From Photobacterium aquae (GTDB lineage: Bacteria > Pseudomonadota > Gammaproteobacteria > Enterobacterales > Vibrionaceae), in contig NZ_LDOT01000002.1 of the NCBI RefSeq assembly GCF_001029445.1, positions 558,001 through 622,000 of the forward strand: a stretch of 64,000 bases of DNA, given 5' to 3'. Of this stretch, positions 10,873 to 21,391 are shown in pieces. The notes under the pieces are model-generated. The model was not told where the DNA came from. It did not search any database and saw only the letters and a list, made by a program, of their open reading frames with translations. Both the position numbers and the translations under genes were made by a program. Numbering within the stretch: position 1 is the first letter of the stretch; every line of letters starts with the position of its first letter.

Positions 10873-11078
10873 TACATGCATCCTTTCATTGTGACTTTTA
10901 GCGGGCTCTACCAGCCCCAGAGATACCTTCAGACAACTATAACGGATAAAACAGTGCGCAAAAACCGATAGAAATTACGGGTATTCTGCAACAACCCCAA
11001 CTTTATTTGATTCAAATCACTGCCAAATGCAAGAATCGTCATAGACTTGATTGAATCGACAATTGAAAAGATGACTTT

Positions 11079-11441
11079 ATGACTACATCAGACATTGCTT
11101 ACAGCGAATTTCAGCAACGACTAGAACAAGAGCATCTCTCCTTGTCGCAAGAGATCAAACAAGAGTTGCTGCTCAATACCTTAGTTCCGTCTTCTGCGGC
11201 TATCGACAAGGCAGAACTCAGTGAGTTGATCCTGATGGCAAAATCGTCCTTTATTCCAAACCTGTTCGATCTGGCAGTGAGGATGGAGCGCGTTGATGCT
11301 GCCGTATGCTCTGGCAAACTCGGCATGTACGGCCTTTGTGCTGACTGCGAAGAGGAAATTGCCCATGCAGATCTAGAACAAGATCCGGCTCAGCCCCGCT
11401 GTCACGATTGCCGTGAACACAACCGCTACCACCATAACTAA
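11079..11441 (+). CDS. TraR/DksA-type zinc-finger protein
   Basis: A 120-aa protein with an N-terminal helical region and the C-terminal four-cysteine finger of the DksA/TraR family (C87, C90, C108, C111; GLCADCEEEI and CHDCREHNR). Family members bind the secondary channel of RNA polymerase and alter promoter response, often with ppGpp. It is shorter than DksA (151 aa) and the coiled-coil tip DxxDxA is not evident, so this is a DksA paralogue rather than DksA itself. It is monocistronic. Confidence 0.8.
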   Translation: MTTSDIAYSEFQQRLEQEHLSLSQEIKQELLLNTLVPSSAAIDKAELSELILMAKSSFIPNLFDLAVRMERVDAAVCSGKLGMYGLCADCEEEIAHADLEQDPAQPRCHDCREHNRYHHN

Positions 11442-11455
11442 GTCGCGGGTACAAA

Positions 11456-11484
11456 AACAATAAGCGGGATAACCCGCCTATTGT
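11456..11484 (+). terminator. Hairpin downstream of the DksA-like gene
   Basis: Inverted repeat AATA..CGGGATAACCCG..TATT with T-rich 3' flank (TTGTCTGTT), 15 bp after the stop codon. Modest GC stem; probable terminator. Confidence 0.55.
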
Positions 11485-11556
11485 CTGTTATTGCGCCCAG
11501 CCAATGAAAAGCGGCCAGTGCATCACGGTCCATTCTGCCGTGTGTGAGAGCTTGGC

Positions 11557-12198
11557 TTATAGCCCAGCCTGAGTTTTCACCCACTGTTCAAAGGCAGCTT
11601 TCTCTTCGGCATTAGCTTTGCTGTACCACAATTTAAGCTGGGCCAACGCATCACCGGTAATATTGACTTCGCCTTTCTCGGTCACTTCCACAACGGTTTC
11701 TTCCAGATCCACCGCATAACCTTCTTCAAAGGTAATGCCATGTTCCCGATTGTAATCAGCCACCAAGGCTTCCATATCACTGTACGCCGCCAGCCCTTTG
11801 CCTTGTAGCTCAACATAATCCAAAGTGCGAGACGTTCCGTCAGCCAGCTCTAATGACCACTCAGGGCCTCGCTGGAAATAGGCCTTGGCCTGAGAAATCG
11901 TCGACAGGCGTGGCAAAGTAATCGTCGCATCCTGCTTAGGTACATCAAGCTCAAACAGATAAGGACGTGTAGTGAAAATGCGGGTTTTCGAACCGTCTTT
12001 CACTTCACCGTCAAACTGGACGACAACCTGATGCTTGCCAGCAGGCAGGTTAACTGTGCTGGTTTCAGACCAGAACGACGATTGTACTTTCTTGCCATCA
12101 ACAACCAATAGCTTGATATTGTTTCCAGCCGCCAACTCGCCTGCTTGCGTCATTACCGGCAATGCCAGCAATCCCATCGTCATCAGCCATTTGTTCAT
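11557..12198 (-). CDS. UPF0319 (DUF2057) exported protein
   Basis: A 213-aa exported protein with a signal peptide (MNKWLMTMGLLALPVMTQA) and a DUF2057 domain (LPAGKHQVVVQFDGEV, TRPYLFELDVP). This family (YccT and relatives) is periplasmic; its role is not defined by sequence. The frame opens 19 codons upstream, but ATG 12198 is preceded by AGGGGAAG and begins the signal peptide. Gene stands alone, convergent with the DksA-like gene. Confidence 0.85.
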   Translation of the reverse strand: MNKWLMTMGLLALPVMTQAGELAAGNNIKLLVVDGKKVQSSFWSETSTVNLPAGKHQVVVQFDGEVKDGSKTRIFTTRPYLFELDVPKQDATITLPRLSTISQAKAYFQRGPEWSLELADGTSRTLDYVELQGKGLAAYSDMEALVADYNREHGITFEEGYAVDLEETVVEVTEKGEVNITGDALAQLKLWYSKANAEEKAAFEQWVKTQAGL

Positions 12199-12338
12199 TA
12201 TCGCTTCCCCTACTCTTTCAATGTGTGCCTGATCTATTAATACCGATTCAATCAATCATCTAACGACAGCATTTAAGCCAGCCGCTCAAATCATTCATGG
12301 AATCGCAATTTGCTCCATACAAGCTCGGCCAGAATAGC

Positions 12339-12366
12339 AAAAAGCCGCCCAAACGGGCGGCTTTTT
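12339..12366 (-). terminator. Porin terminator
   Basis: Twelve-bp stem AAAAAGCCGCCC / GGGCGGCTTTTT with a short loop. It lies just downstream of the minus-strand porin, with T-runs on both strands. Confidence 0.93.
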
Positions 12367-12394
12367 AGAAGTATTTAGCCAATTGCAACAGCAA

Positions 12395-13390
12395 TTAGAA
12401 CTTAACTTCCATACCTACTAGGTAACCTAGGTCTAGGTCAGCGCCGTCTTGGTCAGCCCAGCCTAGTTCACCGTATACTTTCACGTTGCTGTGAAGCTGG
12501 TGAGTTACGTTAGCGTATACGTTGTCAGTAGTACCGTTCTCTAGGTATTCACCAGAACCATCAACAGATACGTCAGCACGGTTGTAACCTAGGGCAAAAG
12601 TGTTCTTGCCTAGAGTGTAAGAACCGTTGATTTCAAACACGTCTGCATCAGACTTGTTCGCGCTGTTTGCTGAAGAAGTGTACTCAATGTTGCCGTAAGA
12701 CGCAGCGAATGCGAATGCACCCATTACGTACTCAGCTTCAAGGTTGAAACCGTCAACATCAGTTGCAGACTTGTTAATATTGTCAGCAGTGTAGTAGTAA
12801 CCACGTACGTCGAAGTCACCGAAACGAGCGCCTAGGCGTGCGTCAGTTACTGTACCGTCACCACCCAAGAAATCAGTAGCGTTGTTACGATCCGCAAGGC
12901 CATCAGCATTCGCATCTAGATCGTGAGTCAAACCGAAGTAAAACTGACCGTTGTCGAATACGTATTTGATTGCTTCGTTACCTTCAGTTTGAACGAAGTC
13001 AACTTGGCTGAAACCTAGCTCGTAGTCTTTACCGATACCCATGTCATCAGAGATGTATAGCTGACGACCGAAAGTCATAGTACCGAAATCACCACCTAGA
13101 CCAACGAATAGCTTGTCGTTTTCAACGTCACGCTTCTCGAAAGCAAAACCGATACCTGCAACAGCGTTTAGGCCGTCAGTGATAGCGATAGTAGTGTTTA
13201 GCTGTAGGTCACCGTCGTCTAGGTGTAGGCCTGCATCAGATTTGTCACCTTCAGCTTGGATTGGTTGTAGGTACTGAACTTCTGCTGCACCAGATAGGTC
13301 AACAGTTACGCCGTTTGCATCGTATAGGTTGATGCCTGCTTGTGCAGAACCTGCTGCTAGTACAGATAGTGCTAGAAGAGTCTTTTTCAT
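12395..13390 (-). CDS. Major outer-membrane porin, OmpU/OmpH type
   Basis: A 331-aa beta-barrel porin with signal peptide MKKTLLALSVLAAGSAQA and mature start GINLYDANGVTVDLSGAAEVQY. It has the FGTMTFGRQL constriction segment and a terminal Phe (LVGMEVKF). Codon choice is strongly restricted (recurrent CTAGG, GGT, AAC, GAC), as in very highly expressed Vibrio genes, unlike the porin at 4.7 kb. A GTG three codons upstream is less likely than ATG 13390. Likely ToxR-regulated by family analogy only. Confidence 0.92.
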   Translation of the reverse strand: MKKTLLALSVLAAGSAQAGINLYDANGVTVDLSGAAEVQYLQPIQAEGDKSDAGLHLDDGDLQLNTTIAITDGLNAVAGIGFAFEKRDVENDKLFVGLGGDFGTMTFGRQLYISDDMGIGKDYELGFSQVDFVQTEGNEAIKYVFDNGQFYFGLTHDLDANADGLADRNNATDFLGGDGTVTDARLGARFGDFDVRGYYYTADNINKSATDVDGFNLEAEYVMGAFAFAASYGNIEYTSSANSANKSDADVFEINGSYTLGKNTFALGYNRADVSVDGSGEYLENGTTDNVYANVTHQLHSNVKVYGELGWADQDGADLDLGYLVGMEVKF

Positions 13391-13931
13391 GATATCCACT
13401 GCCTTTTCTTATTTAGACTGGAATCCCTGTTTCCAGAATTCCTTTTTCTTTGTTACTTCGGGTTACCTTCAATACTTTATAAACATAAAGATCAATAAAT
13501 AATCCCAAAAGCCAGAAATTTGTGGAGCTCATCCTGACAGAAGAATCCTCTACATGTCAAATTATCTAAACCGAAAATAAAAAAACATCAAAAAAATTAC
13601 AAATCAATGAGTTAGGTCACACTCGGCTTATCAATTGAGCACTGTTTTAATGGAGTGAGTAACTCAATATATTTTTTAACAACATGAAATAACAGAATTA
13701 AATATTACATCTTAAATCAAAAACAGAGTTAAAAACCACTTTACCAATACCTTTTAGAGCATTAGCAAACTTATGTAGAAAAGTGCCTCCGTAAGGAGCA
13801 ATGAAAAAGAGTTCAATATGATTTCGTGAGTTATTTCTCATTTTTGCGCAAAAAAATGCCAGAATCTGCCCGACATCACATTCAGAAGTTCGTGCTATAA
13901 TGCCGCTCCTTGCCCTTATGATGTTTCAGAT
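13391..13931. other. Long AT-rich leader between divergent porin and dinG
   Basis: About 540 bp with no plausible gene. The porin-proximal part is strongly AT-rich with many A-tracts, consistent with an upstream control region for a highly expressed porin. I see no clear small-RNA terminator here. Confidence 0.6.
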
Positions 13932-16004
13932 ATGTTACAAGACCAGATAAAGCGTGATATCAAGCAATGCTACGAAAACCTCAGCAACCAGCTCGATAAC
14001 TTTATTCCCAGACGGGCTCAGAACTATCTGGTCGCCGAAATAGCCAAGACATTGGGGGGCGAGTACGATCCGAAACACCGAATGTTGGTGGCTGAGGCAG
14101 GCACCGGTATCGGCAAATCCCTTTCCTATTTGATTGGGGCCATCCCGTATGCTGTTTTCAACAATAAAAAAGTGTTGATCTCTACGGCAACCGTTGCCCT
14201 TCAAGAACAGCTGATCAACAAAGACCTTCCGTTGTTCAATCGTATCTATCCCAAAGAATTCAGTTTTATTCTGGCAAAGGGCCGCCAACGTTATTGCTGC
14301 AACCATAAACTGGAAGCAAGCTGCAGCAACGAGGAAAATCAGCAGGTTGGGTTATGGGAAGAAAAACCTAAAAAGTCTGATTTAGAACTTTTAAGGCGTA
14401 TGCTGAAGGCCAAAGAAAGCCAGAAATGGGACGGTGACCGCGACAGCTGGCCAACCGCTATCCCCGACCGGGTGTGGGGCCAAATCGTGGCCGATAAACA
14501 CAGCTGCCACGCTGGTATGCCGAAACATCGTGATTGCCCGTTCGCCAAGGCCCGTGAACACCTCGAAAAAGCCGATGTTATTATTGCCAACCACGCCCTG
14601 CTGATGGCAGACCTAGAGCTCGGCGGCGGGGTCATCTTGCCTGAACCCGAAAAAACCATCTACGTCATCGACGAGGCCCATCACCTGCCTCAAGTTGCCC
14701 GTGACTTTTCGTCCGCGGCGGCCAGCCTGAAAGGGGCTGCCAACTGGCTCGAAAAGCTCAACCAATCCGTCGGCAAGCTGGCCGAAGTGGCTGACTACAA
14801 AAAGTCAGGCCGCTTCCAGACCAGCCTCAACGAAAACATTGCCGTGCTGATCCCGGCGCTACGGCAAATGGCTGGGGCAATCGATCCTGCCATGTTCAAC
14901 CAAGACGGTATCTACCGCTTCGAACACGGCGAATTACCGGCATGGTTGGAAGAAGAAGCCAAAGGACTCAAAGAAGCCAGCAAGAAGGCCCTGCAGTCAC
15001 TGGGAAAAATCCATGATCTGATCAGCGAGCGCCACAAAGACAACGAAGTACCCGCCCGCCTTGCCGAACCGGCACTGGCCGAATCTGGGTTCTACCTCCA
15101 GCGCTTGGAAAACCTTGAAAAGGTCTGGAACCTAATGGCCCAACCAAACAAGGACAAAGGCGCCCCGCTGGCACGCTGGCTGGAGAAAAGCCCCGAACGC
15201 GACAACGACTACATTGTCGAGGTATCACCATTGGAAGTCGGCCATCGCCTTGACCAGCTCTTGTGGAGCCGGGCGGTAGGTTCAATCTTGGTATCGGCAA
15301 CCATGCGCGCCCTCAACCAGTTTGACTACTTCTGTCGTCAAGCTGGCATTTTCGAAAAGCAGGCAACCCGCTTCCTTGCTCTTGCATCACCGTTCGATTA
15401 CCAGAACAATGCGAGGCTGGTGATCCCCGCGATGCCATTAGAGCCTCAGGCCGAACGCTTTACCGATCTGCTTATCGACAAGCTACCCGAATACCTTGAA
15501 GGCGAGACAGCCAGCTTAGTGCTGTTTTCCTCTTATTGGCAAATGAACCAAGTTGCCGACAAGCTGCGTCCGTTAGCGGTCAAGAACCGCTGGGAGCTGC
15601 TGGTCCAAGGGGATGAATCCCGTCACATTATTCTAAAAAAACATAAAGAGAACTGTGAAAACGGCAAAACCAGTATACTATTTGGCACGGGAAGCTTCTC
15701 TGAAGGACTTGATTTACCTGGTAATTTATTAACCAACCTTATTATCACTAAGATCCCTTTTGCGGTTCCGACCTCACCGGTAGAAGAAGCGCATGCCGAA
15801 TATATCGAAAGCCGTGGGGGCAATCCATTCCTGCAGATTTCAGTTCCCGAAGCCAGTAAGAAGCTGATCCAGTCGGTAGGACGACTACTGCGAAAAGAAG
15901 AAGATTCTGGTAGAGTCGTACTGCTTGATCGGCGGATACTCACCCGTCGATATGGCAAGGCATTGCTAGATTCACTGCCCCCTTTCAAACGCGTCATTGA
16001 ATAG
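13932..16004 (+). CDS. dinG: ATP-dependent DNA helicase DinG
   Basis: XPD/Rad3-like superfamily 2 helicase (5'-3') that resolves R-loops and replication-transcription conflicts. The 690-aa protein has Walker A AEAGTGIGKSLSYL (about residue 55), DEAH box VIDEAHHLP (about 247), and an Fe-S cluster region with cysteines around GRQRYCCNHKLEASC and CHAGMPKHRDCPFAK. C-terminal motifs include SFSEGLDLPG and QSVGRLLR. The four Fe-S cysteines appear present. Confidence 0.95.
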   Translation: MLQDQIKRDIKQCYENLSNQLDNFIPRRAQNYLVAEIAKTLGGEYDPKHRMLVAEAGTGIGKSLSYLIGAIPYAVFNNKKVLISTATVALQEQLINKDLPLFNRIYPKEFSFILAKGRQRYCCNHKLEASCSNEENQQVGLWEEKPKKSDLELLRRMLKAKESQKWDGDRDSWPTAIPDRVWGQIVADKHSCHAGMPKHRDCPFAKAREHLEKADVIIANHALLMADLELGGGVILPEPEKTIYVIDEAHHLPQVARDFSSAAASLKGAANWLEKLNQSVGKLAEVADYKKSGRFQTSLNENIAVLIPALRQMAGAIDPAMFNQDGIYRFEHGELPAWLEEEAKGLKEASKKALQSLGKIHDLISERHKDNEVPARLAEPALAESGFYLQRLENLEKVWNLMAQPNKDKGAPLARWLEKSPERDNDYIVEVSPLEVGHRLDQLLWSRAVGSILVSATMRALNQFDYFCRQAGIFEKQATRFLALASPFDYQNNARLVIPAMPLEPQAERFTDLLIDKLPEYLEGETASLVLFSSYWQMNQVADKLRPLAVKNRWELLVQGDESRHIILKKHKENCENGKTSILFGTGSFSEGLDLPGNLLTNLIITKIPFAVPTSPVEEAHAEYIESRGGNPFLQISVPEASKKLIQSVGRLLRKEEDSGRVVLLDRRILTRRYGKALLDSLPPFKRVIE

Positions 16005-16035
16005 ACCGCAATAGGACCGAGACAAAACAACAACC

Positions 16036-16809
16036 ATGATTGAGATGATTGAACCGAGCATGCTAATCGTGCTCGGCCTCGTGGCGTTACTGGCCGGTTT
16101 CATTGATGCCGTCGCAGGCGGGGGCGGAATGCTGACCGTCCCGGCCCTGTTATCTATCGGTCTGCCACCGCATATTGCCCTAGGTACTAATAAACTCGCG
16201 GCAACCTTTGCTTCGTCTACCGCCGCTTGGACCTACTACCGCAAACAACTTTTCTCTCCGCGTTTTTGGCTCTATTCATTTATAGCCACTTTGCTAGGTG
16301 CCATAATCGGCACCTTGGTGGTGAACTGGATCAGCACAGAATGGCTAGAAAAAGCCCTGCCACTTGTGATTCTTGCTGCCGCTATCTATACCATCTGGCA
16401 TCCCCATCCCAAAGGAGAAAGCCACCAGCTACCAGAGGTATGTCCGAAGCTTGTGCGTAAGCAATGCCTGCAAGGAACCGTGCTAGGATTCTATGATGGT
16501 CTTGCCGGCCCAGGCACAGGCGCATTCTGGACCGTATCGAATATGATACTTTACCGACTTGATATTCTGATGGCATCAGGCTTGGCCAAAGCGATGAATT
16601 TCACCAGCAACCTGACATCACTGGTAACATTTGCCATACTCGGCCATATCAATATCGCTCTGGGCCTGACGATGGGGATCTGCCTGATGCTAGGTGCCTA
16701 TATCGGCGCGCACTCTGCGATTCGATTCGGGGCAAAATTCATCAGGCCAGTATTCGTTACCGTGGTTATCATCCTTGCCGCCAAACTGGCTTGGCAAGCC
16801 TGGTTCTGA
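16036..16809 (+). CDS. TSUP (TauE/SafE, YfcA-type) membrane transporter
   Basis: A 257-aa polytopic inner-membrane protein with about eight hydrophobic helices. Its two-fold family repeat is visible as GFIDAVAGGGGMLTVPALL near the N-terminus and GFYDGLAGPGTGAFW in the second half. TSUP members export sulfite, sulfoacetate or related anions; substrate cannot be told. It starts 31 bp after dinG and 18 bp before priC, so it probably belongs to one operon. Confidence 0.88.
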   Translation: MIEMIEPSMLIVLGLVALLAGFIDAVAGGGGMLTVPALLSIGLPPHIALGTNKLAATFASSTAAWTYYRKQLFSPRFWLYSFIATLLGAIIGTLVVNWISTEWLEKALPLVILAAAIYTIWHPHPKGESHQLPEVCPKLVRKQCLQGTVLGFYDGLAGPGTGAFWTVSNMILYRLDILMASGLAKAMNFTSNLTSLVTFAILGHINIALGLTMGICLMLGAYIGAHSAIRFGAKFIRPVFVTVVIILAAKLAWQAWF

Positions 16810-16827
16810 TCCTCAGCAGGAGCAACA

Positions 16828-17379
16828 ATGAAAGATCTACAGCGCCTGGAGGCATTGGTTGCCGACCTTTCCGCCCAAGCCACCCTCGTTGACAAAACGC
16901 GGGGAGAAGCCGCCCGGCCACTTTTCGACGAACACCTCTTCCGCAGCAGGAGCAAGCTGCTCGCACCTTGTGTGAATGAAATCCGCAATGAAATCCAAGC
17001 TCTGAACCGAGAGCAGCTTACCGGTCACCTGCTGGCAAGCCGCACCCAGCATGTCTGTGAGAAAATCGTTGCCCAAATTCAAGCTATTCAGCGTGAATTG
17101 GCGACCCAGCAAATCCGCAAAAATGAACCCAAGCCCCGTCAGGGCTGGCGCAAACCCGTGCAGCAGCTCTATCAGGATTTAGCACAGCACCAAGAGTGGG
17201 AACGACGCCTGGCCGATACCCTGCGTGACAAGGAAATGCTGCTAAGCCGCACGACCAGCCCATCAGAACGCCAACAGCTCCAGCAAGCCGTACTGGCATA
17301 CGAAGGGCGACTTAACCGCTGCCGCGCAGCATTAGTAAAAATTGAGAAGGCGATTGGCCAGCAAGAGAGAAAACACTAG
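16828..17379 (+). CDS. priC: Primosomal replication protein PriC
   Basis: A 183-aa highly helical, Gln/Arg-rich protein matching the PriC family (LLSRTTSPSERQQLQQ and QLYQDLAQHQEWERRL). PriC reloads DnaB at stalled forks independently of PriA. It belongs to the priC-ybaM-ybaN neighbourhood of E. coli. The stop codon overlaps the next start as TAGTG. Confidence 0.88.
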   Translation: MKDLQRLEALVADLSAQATLVDKTRGEAARPLFDEHLFRSRSKLLAPCVNEIRNEIQALNREQLTGHLLASRTQHVCEKIVAQIQAIQRELATQQIRKNEPKPRQGWRKPVQQLYQDLAQHQEWERRLADTLRDKEMLLSRTTSPSERQQLQQAVLAYEGRLNRCRAALVKIEKAIGQQERKH

Positions 17380-18314
17380 TGCTGCCACTCGTCTACCACC
17401 CTATTTATTCCGATCTCGAGCTCCCTCCCGAGCATCGTTATCCGATCACCAAGTATCGACGCCTATACCAGTTCCTTTGCGAGCAACTCCAAATTGCCCA
17501 GCGGCAAGATATCCGCCTGTACGAGCCTGAGCCTATTACCGTTGCGGAGATCAAACAACTCCACTGCCCCGACTATATCGATGCGTTATTCGGCAACCAG
17601 CTACCCGCCGCAAAAATGCGCCGGATCGGCTTTCCGTGGAGCCAGCAACTCATAACACGAACACAATTATCATCGGGGGGAACTCGGCTGGCTATCGAGA
17701 AGGCGATGCAGCACGGGCTATGCATACATCTTAGCGGCGGCTACCATCACGCCCATCGTGATTTTGGCAGTGGCTTCTGCCTTATTAACGACTTAGCGCT
17801 AGCCGCCAGACACGCCCTGACCCTTGAAGGTATCGACAGGGTGATGATCGTCGACTGCGATGTACACCACGGCGACGGTACGGCTACCTTGCTGGCAGAC
17901 GATCCACAGATCATTACCTTTTCCGTTCACGGTGAAAAAAACTTTCCAGCCCGCAAGCCAAGCTCAACCTTAGACTTAGCCCTTCCGAGCCATACCAATA
18001 GCGACGATTACCTCACCGCCTTCGGCAGCCTGCTCAAGCTAGCCATCGCGCAATACCAGCCTGATCTCGTCATCTACGATGCAGGGGTCGATATCCACCG
18101 CGACGACGAACTCGGCTATCTCGATGTCTGCCAGGCGGGGATCTATCAGCGTGATCTCCTGGTGCTGGGCCAATGTTTCGATGAAAGCATCCCTGTCGCA
18201 GCAGTTATCGGCGGCGGCTACCGCCACGACCATCAGCAGTTGGTCAGCTTACATGCCCAACTCGTCTATGCAGCCATGAATGTGCTTGGCATTCCAGTTA
18301 CACCAACCTTATAA
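17379..18314 (+). CDS. Histone-deacetylase-like zinc hydrolase
   Basis: A 311-aa arginase/deacetylase-fold enzyme. Metal and catalytic motifs are intact: [16 protein letters not shown] (general-base His pair), [10 protein letters not shown] (zinc Asp/His) and [11 protein letters not shown]. Bacterial relatives act on acetylated amines or proteins; substrate is unknown. It starts with GTG at 17379, overlapping the priC stop, so the two are translationally coupled; rsmS follows after 10 bp. Confidence 0.9.
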   Translation: MLPLVYHPIYSDLELPPEHRYPITKYRRLYQFLCEQLQIAQRQDIRLYEPEPITVAEIKQLHCPDYIDALFGNQLPAAKMRRIGFPWSQQLITRTQLSSGGTRLAIEKAMQHGLCIHLSGGYHHAHRDFGSGFCLINDLALAARHALTLEGIDRVMIVDCDVHHGDGTATLLADDPQIITFSVHGEKNFPARKPSSTLDLALPSHTNSDDYLTAFGSLLKLAIAQYQPDLVIYDAGVDIHRDDELGYLDVCQAGIYQRDLLVLGQCFDESIPVAAVIGGGYRHDHQQLVSLHAQLVYAAMNVLGIPVTPTL

Positions 18315-18324
18315 AGGCTCTACC

Positions 18325-18486
18325 ATGAATTCTGATTCCACTTCACCATTAGACAACGCGCCAGAAGACATCAAACTGGCCGTGGATCTCATCTATCTGT
18401 TGGAAAGCAATGAAATCGATCCGAAAGTTGCCCTATCTGCACTTGAGATGGTCAAAAAAGATCTCGAAGCCAAGCTGAAGCAATAA
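18325..18486 (+). CDS. rsmS: RsmS/YbaM small regulatory protein
   Basis: A 53-aa acidic protein with the DUF2496 core [41 protein letters not shown], closely resembling E. coli YbaM. RsmS is reported as a pleiotropic regulator in plant-pathogenic enterobacteria. ATG 18325 has AAAGG upstream; earlier in-frame ATGs lie within the preceding gene. It is the last gene of the dinG-TSUP-priC-HDAC-rsmS run. Confidence 0.88.
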   Translation: MNSDSTSPLDNAPEDIKLAVDLIYLLESNEIDPKVALSALEMVKKDLEAKLKQ

Positions 18487-18523
18487 CCCTGTCCGCGGTT
18501 TCCGGTTTCATTACTCGCTGCAT

Positions 18524-18560
18524 AAAAAAACGGTGCTGTCCAAAGGACAACACCGTTTTT
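18524..18560. terminator. Bidirectional terminator
   Basis: Fifteen-bp stem AAAAACGGTGCTGTCC / GGACAACACCGTTTTT (one mismatch). It separates the converging rsmS and 18,584-19,072 genes, with T-runs on both strands. Confidence 0.93.
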
Positions 18561-18583
18561 GTAATTTAGCATCAAACGAAACG

Positions 18584-19072
18584 TTAGATACCCGCACGCT
18601 TTAGCAGACCAGCCATCAACGGCGAGCTTGCTTTGACCTGCTTGGATTTATTCTTGAACTCACGAGCAAGAGAGGCATCTTTGATTTCATTGGCAATGTA
18701 AATCATTGCCTGATACATATCGCGAGCCGTTTTAATGCGCTTGCTGTCATTCATGGGTGCCAGCAGCTTAATTACATCACCGCCGTTTTTGCCATTCTCG
18801 TTGGCGAATTCCAAAACGGAATCTAGTAGCTTATCAAGATCAACCACGAAGTCTGAGTTTTCAATACCCAGCTTCTTGATTTCTTTCATATTGCGTTTAC
18901 GTACCTGATTAATGATAAACGCAGGTTTGTTGATCTTCTTATAGCCCCAGATACCAGCAAGCACCAACAAGGCAATACCCCCTGCCACATAGCCCCAGAT
19001 AGAGCCAGACGATTCAGCAACAGGCTGAACAACCTCTGCAGCAGCGGTAACAGAAACTGGTACATCAGACAT
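18584..19072 (-). CDS. Hypothetical single-pass membrane protein
   Basis: A 162-aa protein: a Val/Ala/Ser-rich N-terminus, one membrane helix (IWGYVAGGIALLVLAGIWGY, about 25-44), then a basic and helical cytosolic or periplasmic domain (KPAFIINQVRKRNMKEIKKLGIE, ending SSPLMAGLLKRAGI). I do not recognise a family. AAGG precedes ATG 19072. It is convergent with the rsmS operon and stands alone. Confidence 0.7.
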   Translation of the reverse strand: MSDVPVSVTAAAEVVQPVAESSGSIWGYVAGGIALLVLAGIWGYKKINKPAFIINQVRKRNMKEIKKLGIENSDFVVDLDKLLDSVLEFANENGKNGGDVIKLLAPMNDSKRIKTARDMYQAMIYIANEIKDASLAREFKNKSKQVKASSPLMAGLLKRAGI

Positions 19073-19324
19073 ATTTGTAACCTTAAACTTCTATGGAACA
19101 GAACACCCCGACATTATGCACTCCTGACGCCAATAACTATGCGATTCATCAATTTTTCATGCAAAGACGGTGACGCAGTTCAAGGTTTTGCCAATTTGAA
19201 CCATGTCACTGCTTTCAAAATGAACCACTCATCGCATATCACACCGCCAGAAGCCGCATTCTCTCAACGCTGATAACACATAGCATATATGCTGATCCGC
19301 GTGATCCTGTGAGGTGAAACTAAC
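19073..19324. other. Noncoding gap
   Basis: No convincing gene, repeat or RNA signal seen between the hypothetical membrane gene and the terminator of the first chemotaxis gene. Confidence 0.5.
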
Positions 19325-19357
19325 AAAAAGCCCGACATTTCACAGGTGCCGGGCTTG
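19325..19357 (-). terminator. Terminator of the first chemoreceptor gene
   Basis: Stem AAGCCCGaCA / TGcCGGGCTT with a 9-nt loop, followed on the minus strand by a T-run (TTTTTGTTAG). Confidence 0.8.
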
Positions 19358-19426
19358 GATTATTCATTCAAGCAAAGTGCCTCGTTGCGATACATACCAC
19401 AACGAAGCACCTTGCTCATATTCAGC

Positions 19427-21391
19427 TTAACGAGCCAGATTGAACGAATTAAGTACCTGGCTCTGGCGTTCAGCCAATTCAGACAGGAAGGTCGATGCTT
19501 GGCTTGACTGATCAATACCCGCAACATTCTGCTCAATCGCTTCCTTGATACCATTTAACGATTCGCTGATCTCTTCAGCTGCACGGGACTGCTGATCAGC
19601 GGCAACCGACATCTCAGCCGCGCTGCTATTGATATCGCTGATTGCACCATTGATCGCTGACAATTTCCCTACGGCACTATGCGACGACTCATAAACACTA
19701 GACACTTTTTGCAAACAGTCGTCAACTTTGGTCTGTGCCAGATCAGACTGTGACTGCAACTCGGTAATAATTGTCTGAATATGGCCCGTTGAGTCCTGTG
19801 TCTTCGCAGCCAGTGCGCGCACTTCATCCGCAACCACGGCAAAGCCACGTCCCAACTCACCAGCTCGCGCCGCCTCAATTGCCGCATTAAGGGCCAAGAG
19901 GTTAGTTTGCTCCGAGATGTTATTAATAACATTGGCCACTTCATTGATACTGTGGCAACGCTGCTTAAGATTGCCGACCACGGCTGCCGTTTCATCCAAC
20001 TCTACTGTCAATTGCTCGGCACTGATCTTATTTTCCTCAACGATAGCTTGGCCATCATTACAGGCCGCCATTGCTGAAACCGCTTTGGTTTCCGTCGTTT
20101 TCGCCGAGGCTGCCACCAACTCAGACGAGCTCGACATTTCGGTTACCGCCGTGGCAATTTGATCAACCTGCATGCTCTGCTCTTCAGCATTAGCCGCACT
20201 CTGTACCATCACTGCCGCTAATTCAGTCGACGACGAAGACACCTCACTACTCTGATCCCTTACCCCTTCAAGTACTGATGACATAGTCGCAATGGTAGCA
20301 TCCATATCAAAGGCAAGCTTCGCCAGCTCATTGCTACCGGTTATACCAGTACGATGTGATAAGTCTTTGCTTGCCATCGCATGAAGTGACGATGACAATC
20401 GAGAGAAAATCGCAATCACGTTATGGATAATATACAGCGTAAATAACACAGCAATTGTGATGGCAACTAACAAGGCGGCTGTCTGGGTCTGGATAACATC
20501 ATCAATCATCTTCAGACTCGATTCCGTGGCCTCCTGACGACGCTCACGGTTATAGTCAATAACATCAGAAATACTCTCACGAATATCTTCAGCAACCTTG
20601 TCTCGTTGCTGTGACACCATCGTATTTTTCTGCAGCGCACCGACAATAACCTGTGCGGAGGTTACCCAAGTCTGGAATACCGTCTCCTGAAACGATTTAA
20701 CTTCAGGCAAATAACTGTATTTATTCAAAATAGCTTGCGCACTATGCTGAGCCGCCAACATGTCATCATCTTGCTCCAATAAACGGATAGAGACGATTTG
20801 AGCCAATAGCGCATTAAACTTGCCAACATCTGCAACTAACTGAGAGCTAGCTGGCTGCCATTCCTGCTGATTAAGGTCGACTTTTTGATCCAGCGAGCTG
20901 TTCATCTCGAACAGCGGGCCCCACAAATAAGGCGTTTGCTCCCACCACTGACGATCAATCACCGTGATGTTATTAACATTCTGCCCCAGCAAATTACGGT
21001 ATTGCTGTATGTTCTGAGCAATATCCTGCATATCTTGCTTCACACGCTGGGAGGTCCCTGGGCTGTTCAAGAACTCACGGTTAATAATTTCAAGCAAACG
21101 CGCCACTTCGACATCAAGTTGATCCATTTGCTTCGGAATATCCTTAACACTGCTGTTAAGTAGATCTCGGGTCATGATCCGCACTTGGTTCCAACTATAT
21201 TGGACCTGTGCTGCTGCCTCCGTACGGTCTACTCGCTGTACAACAAATTCCGATTTAGCTTTTACGTCATCCAATTTGTGGTAGATAAAAAACGAAGCAA
21301 ACGAAAACAACACCAATGTCACGGCCACGGGTGAAAGCAATAGGGTTCTCAACGAAAATGTCGATACCCAACTCGGTATATGTTTATTCAT
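19427..21391 (-). CDS. Methyl-accepting chemotaxis protein (copy 1)
   Basis: A 654-aa class I transmembrane chemoreceptor. Membrane helix 1 about 15-37, an all-helical periplasmic sensor region to about 300, helix 2 ([23 protein letters not shown]), HAMP ([21 protein letters not shown]), then a cytoplasmic coiled coil with the CheA/CheW tip [32 protein letters not shown] and Gln/Glu methylation helices. Ligand is not evident. It is a tandem paralogue of the gene at 21.9-23.9 kb: the signalling halves are almost identical, the sensor halves clearly diverged. Confidence 0.93.
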   Translation of the reverse strand: MNKHIPSWVSTFSLRTLLLSPVAVTLVLFSFASFFIYHKLDDVKAKSEFVVQRVDRTEAAAQVQYSWNQVRIMTRDLLNSSVKDIPKQMDQLDVEVARLLEIINREFLNSPGTSQRVKQDMQDIAQNIQQYRNLLGQNVNNITVIDRQWWEQTPYLWGPLFEMNSSLDQKVDLNQQEWQPASSQLVADVGKFNALLAQIVSIRLLEQDDDMLAAQHSAQAILNKYSYLPEVKSFQETVFQTWVTSAQVIVGALQKNTMVSQQRDKVAEDIRESISDVIDYNRERRQEATESSLKMIDDVIQTQTAALLVAITIAVLFTLYIIHNVIAIFSRLSSSLHAMASKDLSHRTGITGSNELAKLAFDMDATIATMSSVLEGVRDQSSEVSSSSTELAAVMVQSAANAEEQSMQVDQIATAVTEMSSSSELVAASAKTTETKAVSAMAACNDGQAIVEENKISAEQLTVELDETAAVVGNLKQRCHSINEVANVINNISEQTNLLALNAAIEAARAGELGRGFAVVADEVRALAAKTQDSTGHIQTIITELQSQSDLAQTKVDDCLQKVSSVYESSHSAVGKLSAINGAISDINSSAAEMSVAADQQSRAAEEISESLNGIKEAIEQNVAGIDQSSQASTFLSELAERQSQVLNSFNLAR